Under the pieces are notes generated by a model. That model saw only the letters and a program-made list of their open reading frames with translations. It made no database searches and was not told where the DNA came from. A stretch of DNA of 13,404 bases from Physocladia obscura (lineage: Eukaryota; Chytridiomycota; Chytridiomycetes; Chytridiales; Chytriomycetaceae). Where the stretch lies: contig JADGJH010000891.1 in NCBI GenBank assembly GCA_027596945.1, forward strand, positions 1-13,404, written 5' to 3'. Below are positions 1 to 11,000 of the stretch, piece after piece (position 1 is the first letter of the stretch; each line of letters starts with the position of its first letter). The position numbers and the translations under genes were made by a program.

Positions 1-61
1 AAAAAAAAAATCAGCTGTCTTTTTTCTTATTCTTCTTCCCTTATTCATGGCGTTTCTCGCC

Positions 62-3000
62 TCATATCTCCCCAAACCCAGTGTTCAGAAAATCAAACAC
101 CATACTCTTACTTTCCTTCTGTAAACCATGATAAGCACCCTTTACTTTACTCACAACCCCATCGTTCCACGTCAGTATCTTTGTCACAAGCGCGTCAACT
201 TCTGCCACAGTGAGCGTTGCCCAAAACAGCGCTAGCACAATCGCCACCGTTATAAGTGGAAGCCAAAACAGCCATACTTTCATTTGCTTTCGCTTTAGCT
301 TGCGAGCTATTTTTCTTGCAAGCCGCGCCTGCGCACATGTTGCTTTATGCGTGCCGAGTCCGTTATTCCAGGTGTCACAAGTACACAAACGCCCTTCAGT
401 TGCAGTGTACCCTGAAAACGGTACAACTGAGACTGTCTGGTTGAGAAGTTGCTGTTGTCGTTTTGATGACTGCTTCCGTGGCTTTTCAGCCACTTCTTTT
501 ATCATAGCATTATCTGCAAGCATGTATGCAACATCTGCCCGCTGAACAATCAACGGATTTGCCTAATAGATCAATGATTTAGGTTAATCTGACAACAAAA
601 AAGAAAAAAATAGTGTGGAGAAAAAACTATAAATTACTCACAATTGTGTGTACCAGCGGTCCCAAAAATGAAAACAATTTGAATCTGTCCATGATATTCT
701 TCAGTTCCTCTTCAGGGTTTGTCCACCGTAAACTATTACCAGATTCCATTTTTCCAGCAACAGATAGTTTTTTGGCTGTGCCTTCTTTTTCCTCATTTGC
801 AGTGCCTGTACCAAATCGGGATTTGCCAAACGCTTTGAAGTCAATTGCTGGCTTACATAGCTCTTCAATCGCAGCAGTTACAGAAAAGTCTGCAGCATCG
901 CCAACACCGTCACTCGGACCAATCTCAGCGACAATGCCATCTTCATCTGCATCGGGGACAACGTCTGCTGATTTAACATCCATATTATAAACCTGTGATT
1001 TGCAATGTCCGATTGGATCCTTGCAAATCAGTTCTTCTTCAACAATAGCAACAGCAGATATAGCAGTGTTGGTGGCTCTGGTGGTAACAGTAGCAGAAGC
1101 TGCTGCAAGAGCTACAGAAATATCCTGCTCAAGCTCATTTTCCAAATCATCCACCCCATTAGCTTCATCAAGCTCCTTGAGCAACCTTTTAAAGTCGGTG
1201 ACTCCGCGTCGCGCCGCCAACGTAAAACAGGACACGTTATTTTTCGATGTAAGCAAATGTGACGCATCCGCTTGCAACAAGATCCTGATGACTTCACGGT
1301 TTCCTGCCTGCACTGCAAACATCAGCGCTGTAAACCCGTTTTTGTCTCGCACATCGACAGCGCAGTCTATCGCGATCAAATATTTGACCAACATTGTCAT
1401 GTTTGCAAGTGCAGCAAATTGAATCATGTTGAGGCCCGATGACGGATGATATGTCATATCTAACAGTGAAGTGAGCACAATATGTGAAGTGGGTGAGGAT
1501 CCGGCGTGTGGTAGCGTTTCATTTTCGTATTCTTCAAGGCTGAAAAGTGCATTTAAAACAGCAGTTTCGAGTTGTGATCGTGCAAGTTCAGTGAATGTCA
1601 AGGAGTTGTCATTTATGTCCTGTTGTGCGGTTTCATTCACGATTCGCATTGCAATCTTTTTTTTTTTTAAATAAAAAAATTAAAAATTAAAAAAAGAATT
1701 TATCTCACATTTCTTGCGGAATCTAAAGACCCTGTCATTCGCAGTCCAACAACTTGCAAAGCCAGCTCCATCAAAGATCTGTCTAAATCGTCTTTGTACA
1801 TGAAAGTGACAGGAATATTTGGAGTTCCTGGGATGCTTGTAGTAAATCCAGGAATCGCCCGCAAAGTCACAGGAACAGGACCAGGCGTTGAAGAAGGAGG
1901 TAATATACAAATCATTGTGCTGGTTCCCCAGACCTGTGTGGTGATAGCCTCCAGATCTCCGAAAACCGCAATGAGTCCATTGTGAATGTTGTCACCAAGA
2001 ATCGTTATTTCAACTCCTCCTTGAATAGGGCCTTCGCCAGGAATGATTCGATTTATCACAGTAATTGGCGGTACGAAAACCGAAGGCTGCGCTATTGCAC
2101 TTTGGACTATTGCGGATGTAGACTTCTTTTTCGCTCGTCTTTGATCAGGATCGGCAGTAGATTTGATTCCAAAGTTTTCAAACAGCGGAGCATTTGATTC
2201 GGAGGCTAAAAGAGCAGGAATGAACTGAGCAATTATGTCATCGTTTATATCTACGTGAGAATTTGAATAGGGTCGAAGGACAGGATTTGGAGGAGATGTT
2301 GGCGTTGGTTCTTGCAGCAGTGAATCTAAAATATCATCGCCAATAGGAAGAGCAGACGCGACAGCGCGAGGACGTTTTTGTCCAGTTGCACCCTTTGATG
2401 ATTTGGTTCCTTTGTGATCATCAGTAATAAGGATTGGCGGAGAGATTCCAGTTGCTACAATTTTCGAGTTGTGATCTCGAGCAATAAAGTAGATGCTATA
2501 AAAATTTTTCAGTTTTAATGAGTGATTTTTCTTTGTTCAACTCAATAAATCTAATATTCTTCCGAATCTCGCTTCATTCTTTAGAATCTTACCAGAAGCC
2601 TAACTTCTCGTTGTGGTGACGGCAATAGCACGTAACGCGGGTGGGAAGAATAGTATCGCCAGATGAAAAGTCGACGTAAGAGGCGCAGTTGAAGAGAACA
2701 ATTTTCGCTGAGTCTGCGTCAAAACTGGATGACAGATTTTGATTTTGATTTGCAACGCTGTCAAATAGTTCCATTTTTACATCTGAATCAGGCATGACAG
2801 ACGACGGCAAAGATGCAGAAGCAGGCGGGGACGAGGACGACGCAAGTTTTTTGGCGTTTGCGCTGTTGTTGTTGCGTTTAGCTTCGCGCATTTGGCAGCT
2901 GCGACAAATGTGAATGTCTTTTTTAGGATCTGAGGCGCAAACAACGACGGCCTGCAAATCGAGGACTTTGTTGATTGGGATGAGCGAATAGTCGACAACC

Positions 3001-3854
3001 TTCCGCGTCTTTTCCTTCGTGACAAGCAGTTCAGGCAGTCGCAGGTGAGACCACACGGACGCCTTACAGCCACTGCGCGCGTCGGCCATCTGCAGACACA
3101 GCTTCGTCTGCGTTTCGACCCGTGAGCGCGCGTTCGCCAGCGGCACTCCCAGCACACGCAGAATGTACTTGCCGTCCGCATTGGAACCCGAGCCCGAACT
3201 TGAAGCCGAGATTGCACCCAATCCCACTCCGTATCCGTACGCCGCGTCCAACTGCCGCTTCAGGCCATCCAGCGAGAATCCGTTGACTGACGGTGTTGGA
3301 GGTGGAAGTGGATGCAGAAAGTGTGCGTTGGGAAACCCACGTGACCGCAGGATAGCTGCCATCATTGACTGTGCATTGTTGCTATTAGTATTGATTGCGT
3401 TTGCGTTTGTGTTTGCGTTGGAGCTTGTTTGCTGCTGCTGCATGAGTTGCTGTTGCATTTGATCTCCGTTGTTCTTGTTGAATGGCAGGATCTGCGGCTG
3501 AAGCTGCAGTTGAAGTTGCATAGCCGTAGTATGACTCAGACTGTGGTTATTGCTGCTGTTGTTGTGATTGCTGTGGTTGCTATGATTACTTTGATTGCTG
3601 TGATTACTGTTGTTGGTAGTGGTGGCTGATGTCGACGCTTGACTCCAGTATGCGCTGTCTGCGTCTTCTTCGGTCGAGGACTTTGACGCGGCCGGTGACG
3701 GTGAATCGAATACCAATCCTCGTTGTTGTTGCTGTTGTTGTTGGCGGTAGTGGTGTTGGTGGTGTTGCTGGAACTCCATCTCCACTTCAACACTTTTGTT
3801 TTTGGGGGTAGTCTCAAAAAGCCATCCCCAAACAAACAGAAAACCCAAAAACAC
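62..3854 (-). CDS. mga2: Mga2/Spt23-type membrane-anchored transcription factor (IPT, ankyrin, C-terminal TM)
   Basis: Exons 3854-2593, 2495-1709, 1655-642 and 562-62 (introns 97, 53 and 79 nt) join in one frame to 1187 aa, close to the roughly 1100 aa of yeast Mga2. In order: a low-complexity Q/N/H/S region (residues 28-160); the family's conserved N-terminal domain (about 229-330 and 383-460, with the CYCRHHNEKLGF motif across the first splice); an IPT/TIG domain (about 565-660); ankyrin repeats (about 758-841); and one hydrophobic segment (about 1116-1140) followed by a 47-residue tail. Known family role: an ER-bound precursor is ubiquitinated by Rsp5, its N-terminal part is released by the proteasome and Cdc48, and this activates fatty-acid desaturase genes. 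I infer the same role here. The start is uncertain: the first ATG gives an odd hydrophobic N-terminus only 14 nt from the upstream gene, so Met26 (3779) is a reasonable alternative. The stop is TGA. Confidence 0.9.
206..280 (-). other. Predicted transmembrane helix of the Mga2-like protein
   Basis: About 25 hydrophobic residues (about 1116-1140) follow a strongly basic stretch (ARLARKIARKLKRKQ), consistent with a cytosol-facing N-terminus and a short luminal tail. The helix holds tryptophans at about 1118, 1121 and 1135. In yeast Mga2 a tryptophan in this helix senses lipid packing. Confidence 0.8.
3546..3611 (-). repeat. Degenerate 9-bp tandem repeat encoding Ser-Asn-His units in MGA2
   Basis: Residues about 82-103 of the Mga2-like protein are repeats of Ser-Asn-His/Gln and Asn-Asn-Ser, encoded by imperfect 9-bp units (on the plus strand, variants of TGATTGCTG and TGATTACTT). 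The flanking stretches 3723-3773 (Gln/His) and 3375-3419 (Asn-Ala-Asn-Thr) are also trinucleotide-like repeats. Length variation between strains is likely. Confidence 0.8.
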
Positions 3855-3868
3855 TTTGGCATACTATA

Positions 3869-6800
3869 TTAAACTGTACATTGTTCATGCACAACCTGCC
3901 CATCAACTAACCGCACAAATAATTCGGTCGCTTTCAATTCCTTCTGGCACACTACACATCCCGTTCCGCCTCCAACTATAATTGGTCCTGCCCGATCGTA
4001 CATACCCACCAATTTTGCTTTCGTCTGCTTAATTAAGTTAGTTATATCCGTGATATTTAAGAGTTTTTTTTTTTCATTTACCTTGAAATTATCTACTTTC
4101 ACAAGTGACTTTTGTACCTGCCATTTTTCTTTTTCATACACATTTGTTCGTAATTTGTTCATAAAAAATGGCCCTAGCGCCGATACAGACCAATTGCTTG
4201 GTACCCGCCGTATTATCTGTCAAATCCGAGTGCCGAATTACGAAGAAAATTTATAAATCAAATAAAGTGTAATATATATAAATAAGTAAACCTCAGCCAT
4301 ATTAAACATCCATGGATATCGATTTAATAAGCTAACAGCTTGGCCTGAATATTCATATGATCGGACTGACCTTGATAAGAAAAAAAATTTTCAATAAAAA
4401 ATTATGCTTAAAATAAACACAAACTTATTCTCCCATCCCTCCAAATAAATCGCAACAAGGTTTTGAAACTCAGCTTCCCGAGCACTATCACCACCACCAC
4501 TGCCAGCAGTTGCACACGCGTCTTCGGCGCTCGCATAATCGAAAACCTCCGTTACCCAAATTCGTACCGCATCCCGTACATTTCCTTGACGCTGGAACAC
4601 AAGTGCTTTTTCGGCAGCAAACCCTGGTTTCTCTGCTATTTTCTCCAAAACTTTAATCGATGGTGACATTCCCAAAAGCTTTGCGCGTGTTGCAACAAGT
4701 GTGTTACTCTTTGCTGTCGCGGACAGATATTCGAGAAATTTCGATCGTGGTGGCAAAAGAGACACATACTCGTCTCCTATAAAAAAGGTTAAAATCAATT
4801 GTCTTTTTTTATATTGATCTCACTTGTTCGTTCTAGTACTTCCAAATCATACAGCTTTAAAATATCATTTAAATAGAGCGTCTGCAGTCTGCCAGATAGC
4901 TCTTCATATTGGACTCTCGAATATGTTTGGGGCCTTTCAATGGCATTTAGCACCGATTCAAGGTATTCCATCAGCGGCGAGTCGCCATAATTTTCAACTA
5001 TTGCCAATATTTGTGATATTTCAAGTTCTAGTCTTGTTTTTATAAGTGCCTGATTTGAGTATATATATTATTACTTTATAAATTTGGCGTCATTACAGCC
5101 ATATACCTGTGTGCCAAGTGCAGGATCAATGACAAATATACGCTGAACAAATTCCAGAAATAGTGGAATATCTGTCATATTTGCAAGATATTCAATAACC
5201 GCAGATTCACCGTCAAATTCTTCGTCCTCATATTCTCTAGATAAAAACCTAATTTTCACATGGAAGTATTTCAAAATAAACAAATTATGGATTACAAAAT
5301 TATATATGATCAAGTAAGAAAAATTAAAAATACCGAAGACATAGCTCTAAAAATTTTCGCTCTTGATTAGTTCCTTTGAAAAGTATTGCAAGCGCATGAA
5401 ATCGCTCTCGCTTTCTCAAATATTCTTCAGCTTTAGAAATGTCAAGATTATTCGAAATCAACAGAAACGAATATAATTCAGCTAAAGTATCGGCTTGTTC
5501 GTAGACTACGAGAAGAAAATTATCAATTTCCTGCAGGGAAGTAAGCGATAGCTATTTTTAAGATAAACAGTGGCAAACCTCAAAGCAATTAATGGCATAT
5601 TCTTTCGTTCGTGCGTAAATCATGTAGGCAATAATAGCTTTCTATATTATAATTTTGGTCAAAAAAAAATAAACATAAAAAAAAAATTGATAAAAATTCA
5701 AACAAAAGGAAATAATTAAATTTACTGAACTTTTGCCGCAACACACACGGAACGAAAAGCTTCCTCGAGATAAGATTCCGCAACATCCCCATTTTTATGT
5801 CTGGTCACCTCTCGAATCCAGTTGGAATCGCATCGATATTTACCCAAAAACTCATCTGCGGCTTTTTGACCTTCACCAACAGCGATTTCTCCAAATTCAT
5901 CCAAAATAAGATGTGGATCAACATCTCCCTTTTTGAAGCACCGTAATGCGTCGTCAAAATCAAGGGCATAGAAAAACGCAATTCCTGCACGTTCATAGAG
6001 TTCTTGTAATGGAATTTTCAATTCTGGAGACCATGCCTGTGAATTTTCAGCAAGCATAACAGCATTCGCCGGCTTATTTTCAGCAAGGAGTTTTCGTATC
6101 TGCCGGGGAAAAAATAAATAAATAAAATAAAATAAAATAGAATAAAATAACCTGAGAATCCAAACTTTTCATTGGAAGGGCGGCAACGCAATTAGAACAA
6201 ACAACCAGGATTTTCAAAATAACATCGCGATCATCAGCATCTCCATTGATTGTTAAAGGAAAATTGGTTTCGTGCAGAAATCGCGGATCAATAAATTCAC
6301 TGGCAGTCAATTCAACTGTTTGTACAAGCCGTTGCGAAAATAATTCGTGAATTTCAATAGTCTTATTATTCAGCAGTGCGATAGTATATGGGAATTGGAA
6401 AACAATTGATTTTGGTAGCGCAGACCACTGTATCGTCCCTGAAAAATAAAATAATTAAGATGTTATATTGTAAAATATATATAAATTTCAGTCACCTCGA
6501 ACAGCATCACCGTTAGAGTTGACAAACATCCCAAGCCCAATTCCATTTGCCGTGGCAAACGCAAGCAAAAACTCAGATGGACCAATTGCACAGACAATTG
6601 GTTTCATTAGTGTGCGGTCGTAGGGAAAGAGGGGGGTGACGGCGCCGTTGCGGTCATTTATAAGTTTGTATGTGCTGGCATCAGCAGCAAGCAAAGTTCG
6701 CCCAGATTTTCGAAGAAGATAAATTGTTTCTTGAAGCGGTATTTCCTTCATAATTTAAGAAAGTTAAACGGAAAAAAAAACGTGAATGGATAATATTAGA

Positions 6801-7824
6801 GAATAGGTGTACTGTTAAATCCATTCACCTTGACTGAATTTAATTGGTTTTCATTTAGGTGAAAAATGTTCAGCACACGGCGTTTGGCAAATGCGAAATT
6901 GAATGGAGGCTCGAGGGCCACATCCAGACAAATGGCGGTAATCGCTTTAAAAGATTGCGACGCAGACGCGGCAGAAATTGGTGATAGTGATCGTAGGCTA
7001 TGAAAATAAAGCGATTGCTCTACGCATAACGAAAGAAATACGAGATGCATTTCAAAAAAATAAATAACAATAAAGTGATATGCTTGAAATTTAATTTCTA
7101 CCACTCATAACCAGTAGCTTTGATTCAGCGACAATTGCAAGCAATGAATCAACAGGCTTGCGGCCAATTGCAATCATTTTCTTATGAATTTGCGTACATT
7201 CCAATGAGCCAAACTAATAAATTCAGAGAAGAACCAATTAATGCAAAATTTGAGAGAAGTCTTCAACGCAGAAATGCATCAGATCATATTGTTACATTCG
7301 AAACGGAGATCGAAAAGGAAATAATTTGACCGTCAGAAGTTCCAACAATAAGAATATTATCTTATGGCGAAAAAAGCAAAATATAAATTACAATAACGAT
7401 AGTGATGAATCTCGTGAGCACATTAAGATTTTGATGATGATCGGACAGTACCGTAAAATTCGACAGATTCGATACGAAACGGTGGGGGAGGTTTTTGCGC
7501 GGCGGTAGGCGCTACAGTGGCGGATGAAGTTTGTGCGAGCGATTGGCTGCTTTGCGAAACGGCAGCGACAGCATTTGCGGTTGCTTCTTTAATCGACGCG
7601 GCTGTTTTCAGGAACAAAAGGTTGAGTGCAGAATTCGATGCTGTAGCAGCTGCTGCTGCGGCTGCAGATGCGGCTGCGGATGCGGGTGCCGGCGATGGCG
7701 ATGGCGAATAAGAATTTGCGTTCGCGTTCGAATTAAGCGGCGTCCCGGATTCGGCTGGGAGCGTTTGCAGCTGCGGAAGTACTGGAACTTGGCTTTGCTT
7801 CAACAATGTTTGGATTGAGAACAT
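3869..7824 (-). CDS. vps3: Vps3/TGFBRAP1-type CORVET tethering subunit
   Basis: Fifteen exons: 7824-7452, 7360-7296, 7213-7102, 7019-6829, 6745-6496, 6438-6152, 6099-5731, 5641-5579, 5530-5334, 5248-5107, 5049-4824, 4776-4425, 4370-4292, 4216-4082, 4024-3869. They join to 998 aa. An Ala/Ser/Pro-rich leader (about 30-115) precedes a CNH domain (about 117-425, with VGTSDGQI and GLGMFVN...W motifs). An alpha-solenoid follows, then a C-terminal zinc-binding motif: Cys970, Cys973, His993, Cys996. Motifs such as NWSVSALGPFFM resemble human TGFBRAP1 more than Vps39, so CORVET (Rab5 endosome tethering) is preferred over HOPS, but Vam6/Vps39 cannot be excluded. The least certain join is the donor of exon 7 (GTTCAG at 5730; GTGTGT slightly upstream is possible). 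The ATG at 7824 is preceded in frame by TAG, which could also be a splice acceptor. Confidence 0.87.
4025..4081 (-). other. Stop-free 57-nt intron of the Vps3-like gene
   Basis: This segment begins GTAAAT, ends AAGCAG, and carries ACTAAC about 10 nt before its acceptor. Its length is a multiple of three and it has no in-frame stop, so it could be read as 19 coding residues rich in lysine and isoleucine/leucine. The family alignment (VDNFK joined to TKAKLVGMYDRAGP, just before the zinc motif) leaves no room for those residues, which favours splicing. Confidence 0.75.
6110..6150. repeat. AATAA/AAATA microsatellite inside a Vps3-like intron
   Basis: The plus strand is a run of AAATA-type units across most of the 52-nt intron 6100-6151. 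The exon borders on both sides still keep the frame. Confidence 0.75.
7627..7689 (-). repeat. Ala-rich GCN tract in the Vps3-like N-terminal leader
   Basis: Residues about 46-66 are almost all alanine, encoded by a GCA/GCT/GCC/GCG run, preceded by Ser-Pro repeats. The tract lies before the CNH domain, so it is probably a flexible linker of variable length. Confidence 0.7.
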
Positions 7825-8077
7825 TGGAAACTATAAAAACCTGGATAAAAATTTGTGAGAAATGTTTACAAACAAGCCACACAGGCTAATTTGGCAACCA
7901 GTGAGTTGACTGTCGATGGTAAGGTGGTTGCAGCATTTTCTCAGGGCTGCGACAAAATTTGAGGAGTACTCTCAATAAAAATAAATTTTCTTGGAGTTTT
8001 CAAAGTCTTCCATTATTACTACAAATCACAATTCAAAAATCTATTATCACAGACAACCCCACCCACCATTTTAAACC
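7825..8077. other. 253-nt spacer between HUL5 and the Vps3-like gene
   Basis: This is the largest spacer in the window. On the coding strand it contains a 13-codon ORF (8013-7972, ending TGA) in the likely Vps3-like leader, and a TTTTTATAG stretch just before the ATG that could be either an in-frame upstream stop or an acceptor. I see no RNA gene or repeat. Confidence 0.5.
7972..8013 (-). other. Possible 13-codon upstream ORF before the Vps3-like gene
   Basis: ATG (8013-8011) through TGA (7974-7972) encodes 13 residues about 150 nt before the main ATG. If it lies in the transcript it could damp translation. Nothing in the sequence shows that it is transcribed. Confidence 0.25.
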
Positions 8078-11000
8078 TCACGACAACTCAAATCCAGCTC
8101 CTGATTTAATTGCGTAGACAAGTTTTGTTTTCAGAGATGATTTCTTTTGATATGCTGGCAGCTTTAAACAAAAAAACAAAATAAATAAATAAATAAATAA
8201 GTTGCAAGTTACTCAAATGTGCTGTTTACCTTCAAGACATTGAAACAAGTTGATGCTGTTGGCAGCCTGGTAGCATCTTTTCCAACACCGAAAAATGATC
8301 CAAGCGCTTTCCCAAATTGACTTGCCGGGTTTGCGTCAGCATCGTCAGACGCGATTGCAGCGACAAATCTGATGGTAAATGGGGGCTCCAAGTGCTTGAA
8401 TCCCCCCACTGGCGGATTTGAGCAGGAAGTCACAAACTTCAAAAACGCATTCTATTTTTCAGGAAGTTAAGTAAGTGTGCCAAAACGTGAAGGTATGCTT
8501 CACCTTTTCTTTTGGTGAAAGCTCTGTCACAACTTGCCAAAACAACCGAATTGTCGCATGTTGATCAAAATACCCAGCTTCATATCGAGTATATTTTCTC
8601 AAGTCGGCAATATCGAAGTCCACATTTTCACCACTCATAAGTGTCTGCAGTTCCTGCGGACTGAAAAAACGAATATATTTCTCAGGCATTATTGATCTAA
8701 ATCCGCCAACAAGTGCTTTGAACTGCGCTTTGCATTCTTGGTTGAGCTTATAGTCACTCATAATGTGAATATATTCGAATTTATTTTCGTTGTTCACTTC
8801 CTAATTAAATTATAAAATCCTCTTGAAGATTTCAAATAATTCAAAGAAACAAATAAAAAAAGCTTTCTCTTACAATTGCTGCGCCACCTGGCTTTATTTC
8901 TTTCGATTTAATTGCTCCAAATATGTTTTCGTCAATCGTGAAAGTTAAGCCCAAATCAGAAACATCTCCTTCGTAGTGCTTCAAAAATACTAAATTCTTG
9001 TATAACTCAGCGTCAAGAGACGGCAAATCTTCCTAATATTCGTTAGTTTACAAAAAATAAATTAAAAGAAGATATGCCCGCTCACAAAAAAATTAAGGCG
9101 GCCAAGCATTTTTGCGTAAACAAACGTGGCAAACGGTATATCAATCACAATTCCTTCATACAGCGCTTTTGAAAAAATTTTGCCAACAAACTCAAGTAAA
9201 GTTAAATGGTTTTCATGAATTCCCGAGGAAATTGATGGAACGCAATTTCCGTCGTCCGTTGTTCGGAAAAGACCAAAATCTGTTGCAAATGCACTTTTGC
9301 AAATATCCTACATCGAATCGTGTATTTTTGTCAATAATATCAAAAACAAAAATAATCCTAACCTCAAGAAACTCTTTAAATACACCATTTTGATCAATTC
9401 CTGCTTCGTACAGACCTAATTCATTCATAAATCTTACTTTTATTGTCTGTTTCAGTTGCGATGGCGAAATTTTTCCCAGCTGTTTCAATCCATCTTCTAG
9501 AACACTTCTTCGTCGAACAATAATATCCATTGGCGCTTCGCCAATAGTTAATTTGTCAGCTTTCACCATATATCTGAAAACTTCAACTAATTTCATAATG
9601 TAAATATTATTACATAATAAGTGAAAAATAAAATAATTAAAAGACCTCTTTGAGCAAATGGAATGCACTGGGGCATACTATTTAGCACAGCAATCGTACG
9701 CTGATCGCCATTCTTGATATCCGCCACGATATCTCGTCCAGAAACCGTGCGCACAATCCAATCATCAACTCTCTCTCCGTCTGCGCTGAAACCGCTGGAA
9801 TTGCCTAACGGCCGCCGCGAACTCTGGTCATACAAAATTCCAAGCAGCTTTTGTGCAGCTTCAACAACGGCTCCTCCTGCATCATTGATACCACCATCGA
9901 CAGGCACAAAAGAAGAAAGAACAAACGTACCACTTGGATTTGCTGCATTCCAAACAGCATTGAAGCAAAACTGGTTCAAGAACGAACTCAAGGCTGCAAG
10001 TTCTTCAATTACAAACGGGTATTGCCGCTCATATATATCTACATCATCGAGAGTCATGAATAAGATGCAGCACGACTCGCAAAACAGTTGTAGTACAAGA
10101 GCAAATGGCTCGCGGTGTGGAGCACGAGCAGCTGCGGGAGTTAAAAACAACTTAGTGCCAGCTTGGTTGGGCCCAACTATATTAAGAAGTCGCCAGAGGC
10201 GTGGAATTAAAGTCGGTGTCCAGCTGAGAGATGTGAGGATATGAGTTTTAGAATTTCGTAGAGTTCGTGTTAGTTGATGAAAGAGGTTGCATGCTGAAAG
10301 AATTGATATTGAAATCGTAGTTGTTTGCGATTCTTCCAACTTTGAAGAAAACTGGAATTGGTTGTTGTTTGAGCTTTCCGGGGTGCGAAACCCAAGTTTT
10401 GCAAAAACATTTGGCAGTTTCGAAGTTTTCAAGAAAATTGACGATGGTGGCGGAAACAAATAAGAAAGAACAGGAGAAAATGCTGCTTGAATAAACTGCC
10501 GCGACCAGAAGAATGACAAAGTTTCAACCAGTTTATTGTGAAACTCTCCTGGAACATCAAGCATTGGCCCACTATACCTGAATTTTTACACGAAGTGAAT
10601 TGATTTTTTCCACTCCCAGGGACAAATATTTACCATTGTAAGACAGGATGAAATCGGGTCACATTTGTAGATTTTGATTTCACATATCTGCTACATAATT
10701 GCAAAAGACGACTTGAAGCATGAATAAAATCAGTCAAATAAGGTTGATCTTTTGTTTTGTCAGCAGCTGATCAGATTAAAGGAGATAATGAAGTACCATT
10801 TGGTTTGGAATTGGATCGAAACAGCTCCACTAGATTTCCAATGACAAAAACAGAGAGCTCGCCATTTATAAATGCAAAGGAGTCGTCTTTGTAAAATTTG
10901 TCTGTACTCAAAACTTGCAAACAGTTTTTAAACGCAGAATTTTTGCGCCATAATTCCAAACCAGATTTGTCGAGTGTGGGAATCAAAAGTGGAACAGACA

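Noticed and set aside
613..1422. Two plus-strand frames of 125 and 140 codons
   Set aside because: They are antisense to the Mga2-like exon that encodes the ankyrin repeats. Their composition is Ser/Ala-rich and explained by the opposite strand.
3163..3462. Plus-strand frame of 99 codons ending in a Cys-rich stretch
   Set aside because: The Cys run is the antisense reading of Gln codons in the Mga2-like low-complexity region.
5589..5792. Minus-strand frame of 67 codons across the small Vps3-like exon
   Set aside because: It reads through an A/T-rich intron with long Phe/Leu runs in the wrong frame for the flanking exons.
7120..7508. Plus-strand frames of 60 and 69 codons
   Set aside because: They overlap the first small exons and introns of the Vps3-like gene, whose CNH motif (VGTSDGQI) is read on the minus strand.
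6110..8200. AAATA and AAAT runs as possible mobile-element target sites
   Set aside because: They are simple microsatellites inside introns, with no flanking duplications or terminal repeats.
9714..10244. Plus-strand frame of 176 codons
   Set aside because: It lies wholly inside the third exon of the HECT ligase on the other strand, has no recognisable motif, and looks like an antisense shadow.
10771..10773. TGA recoding as selenocysteine or tryptophan
   Set aside because: The gene itself and the Mga2-like gene end with TGA, and the residue lies in a variable linker with no visible stem-loop element. A small intron or a defect is simpler.
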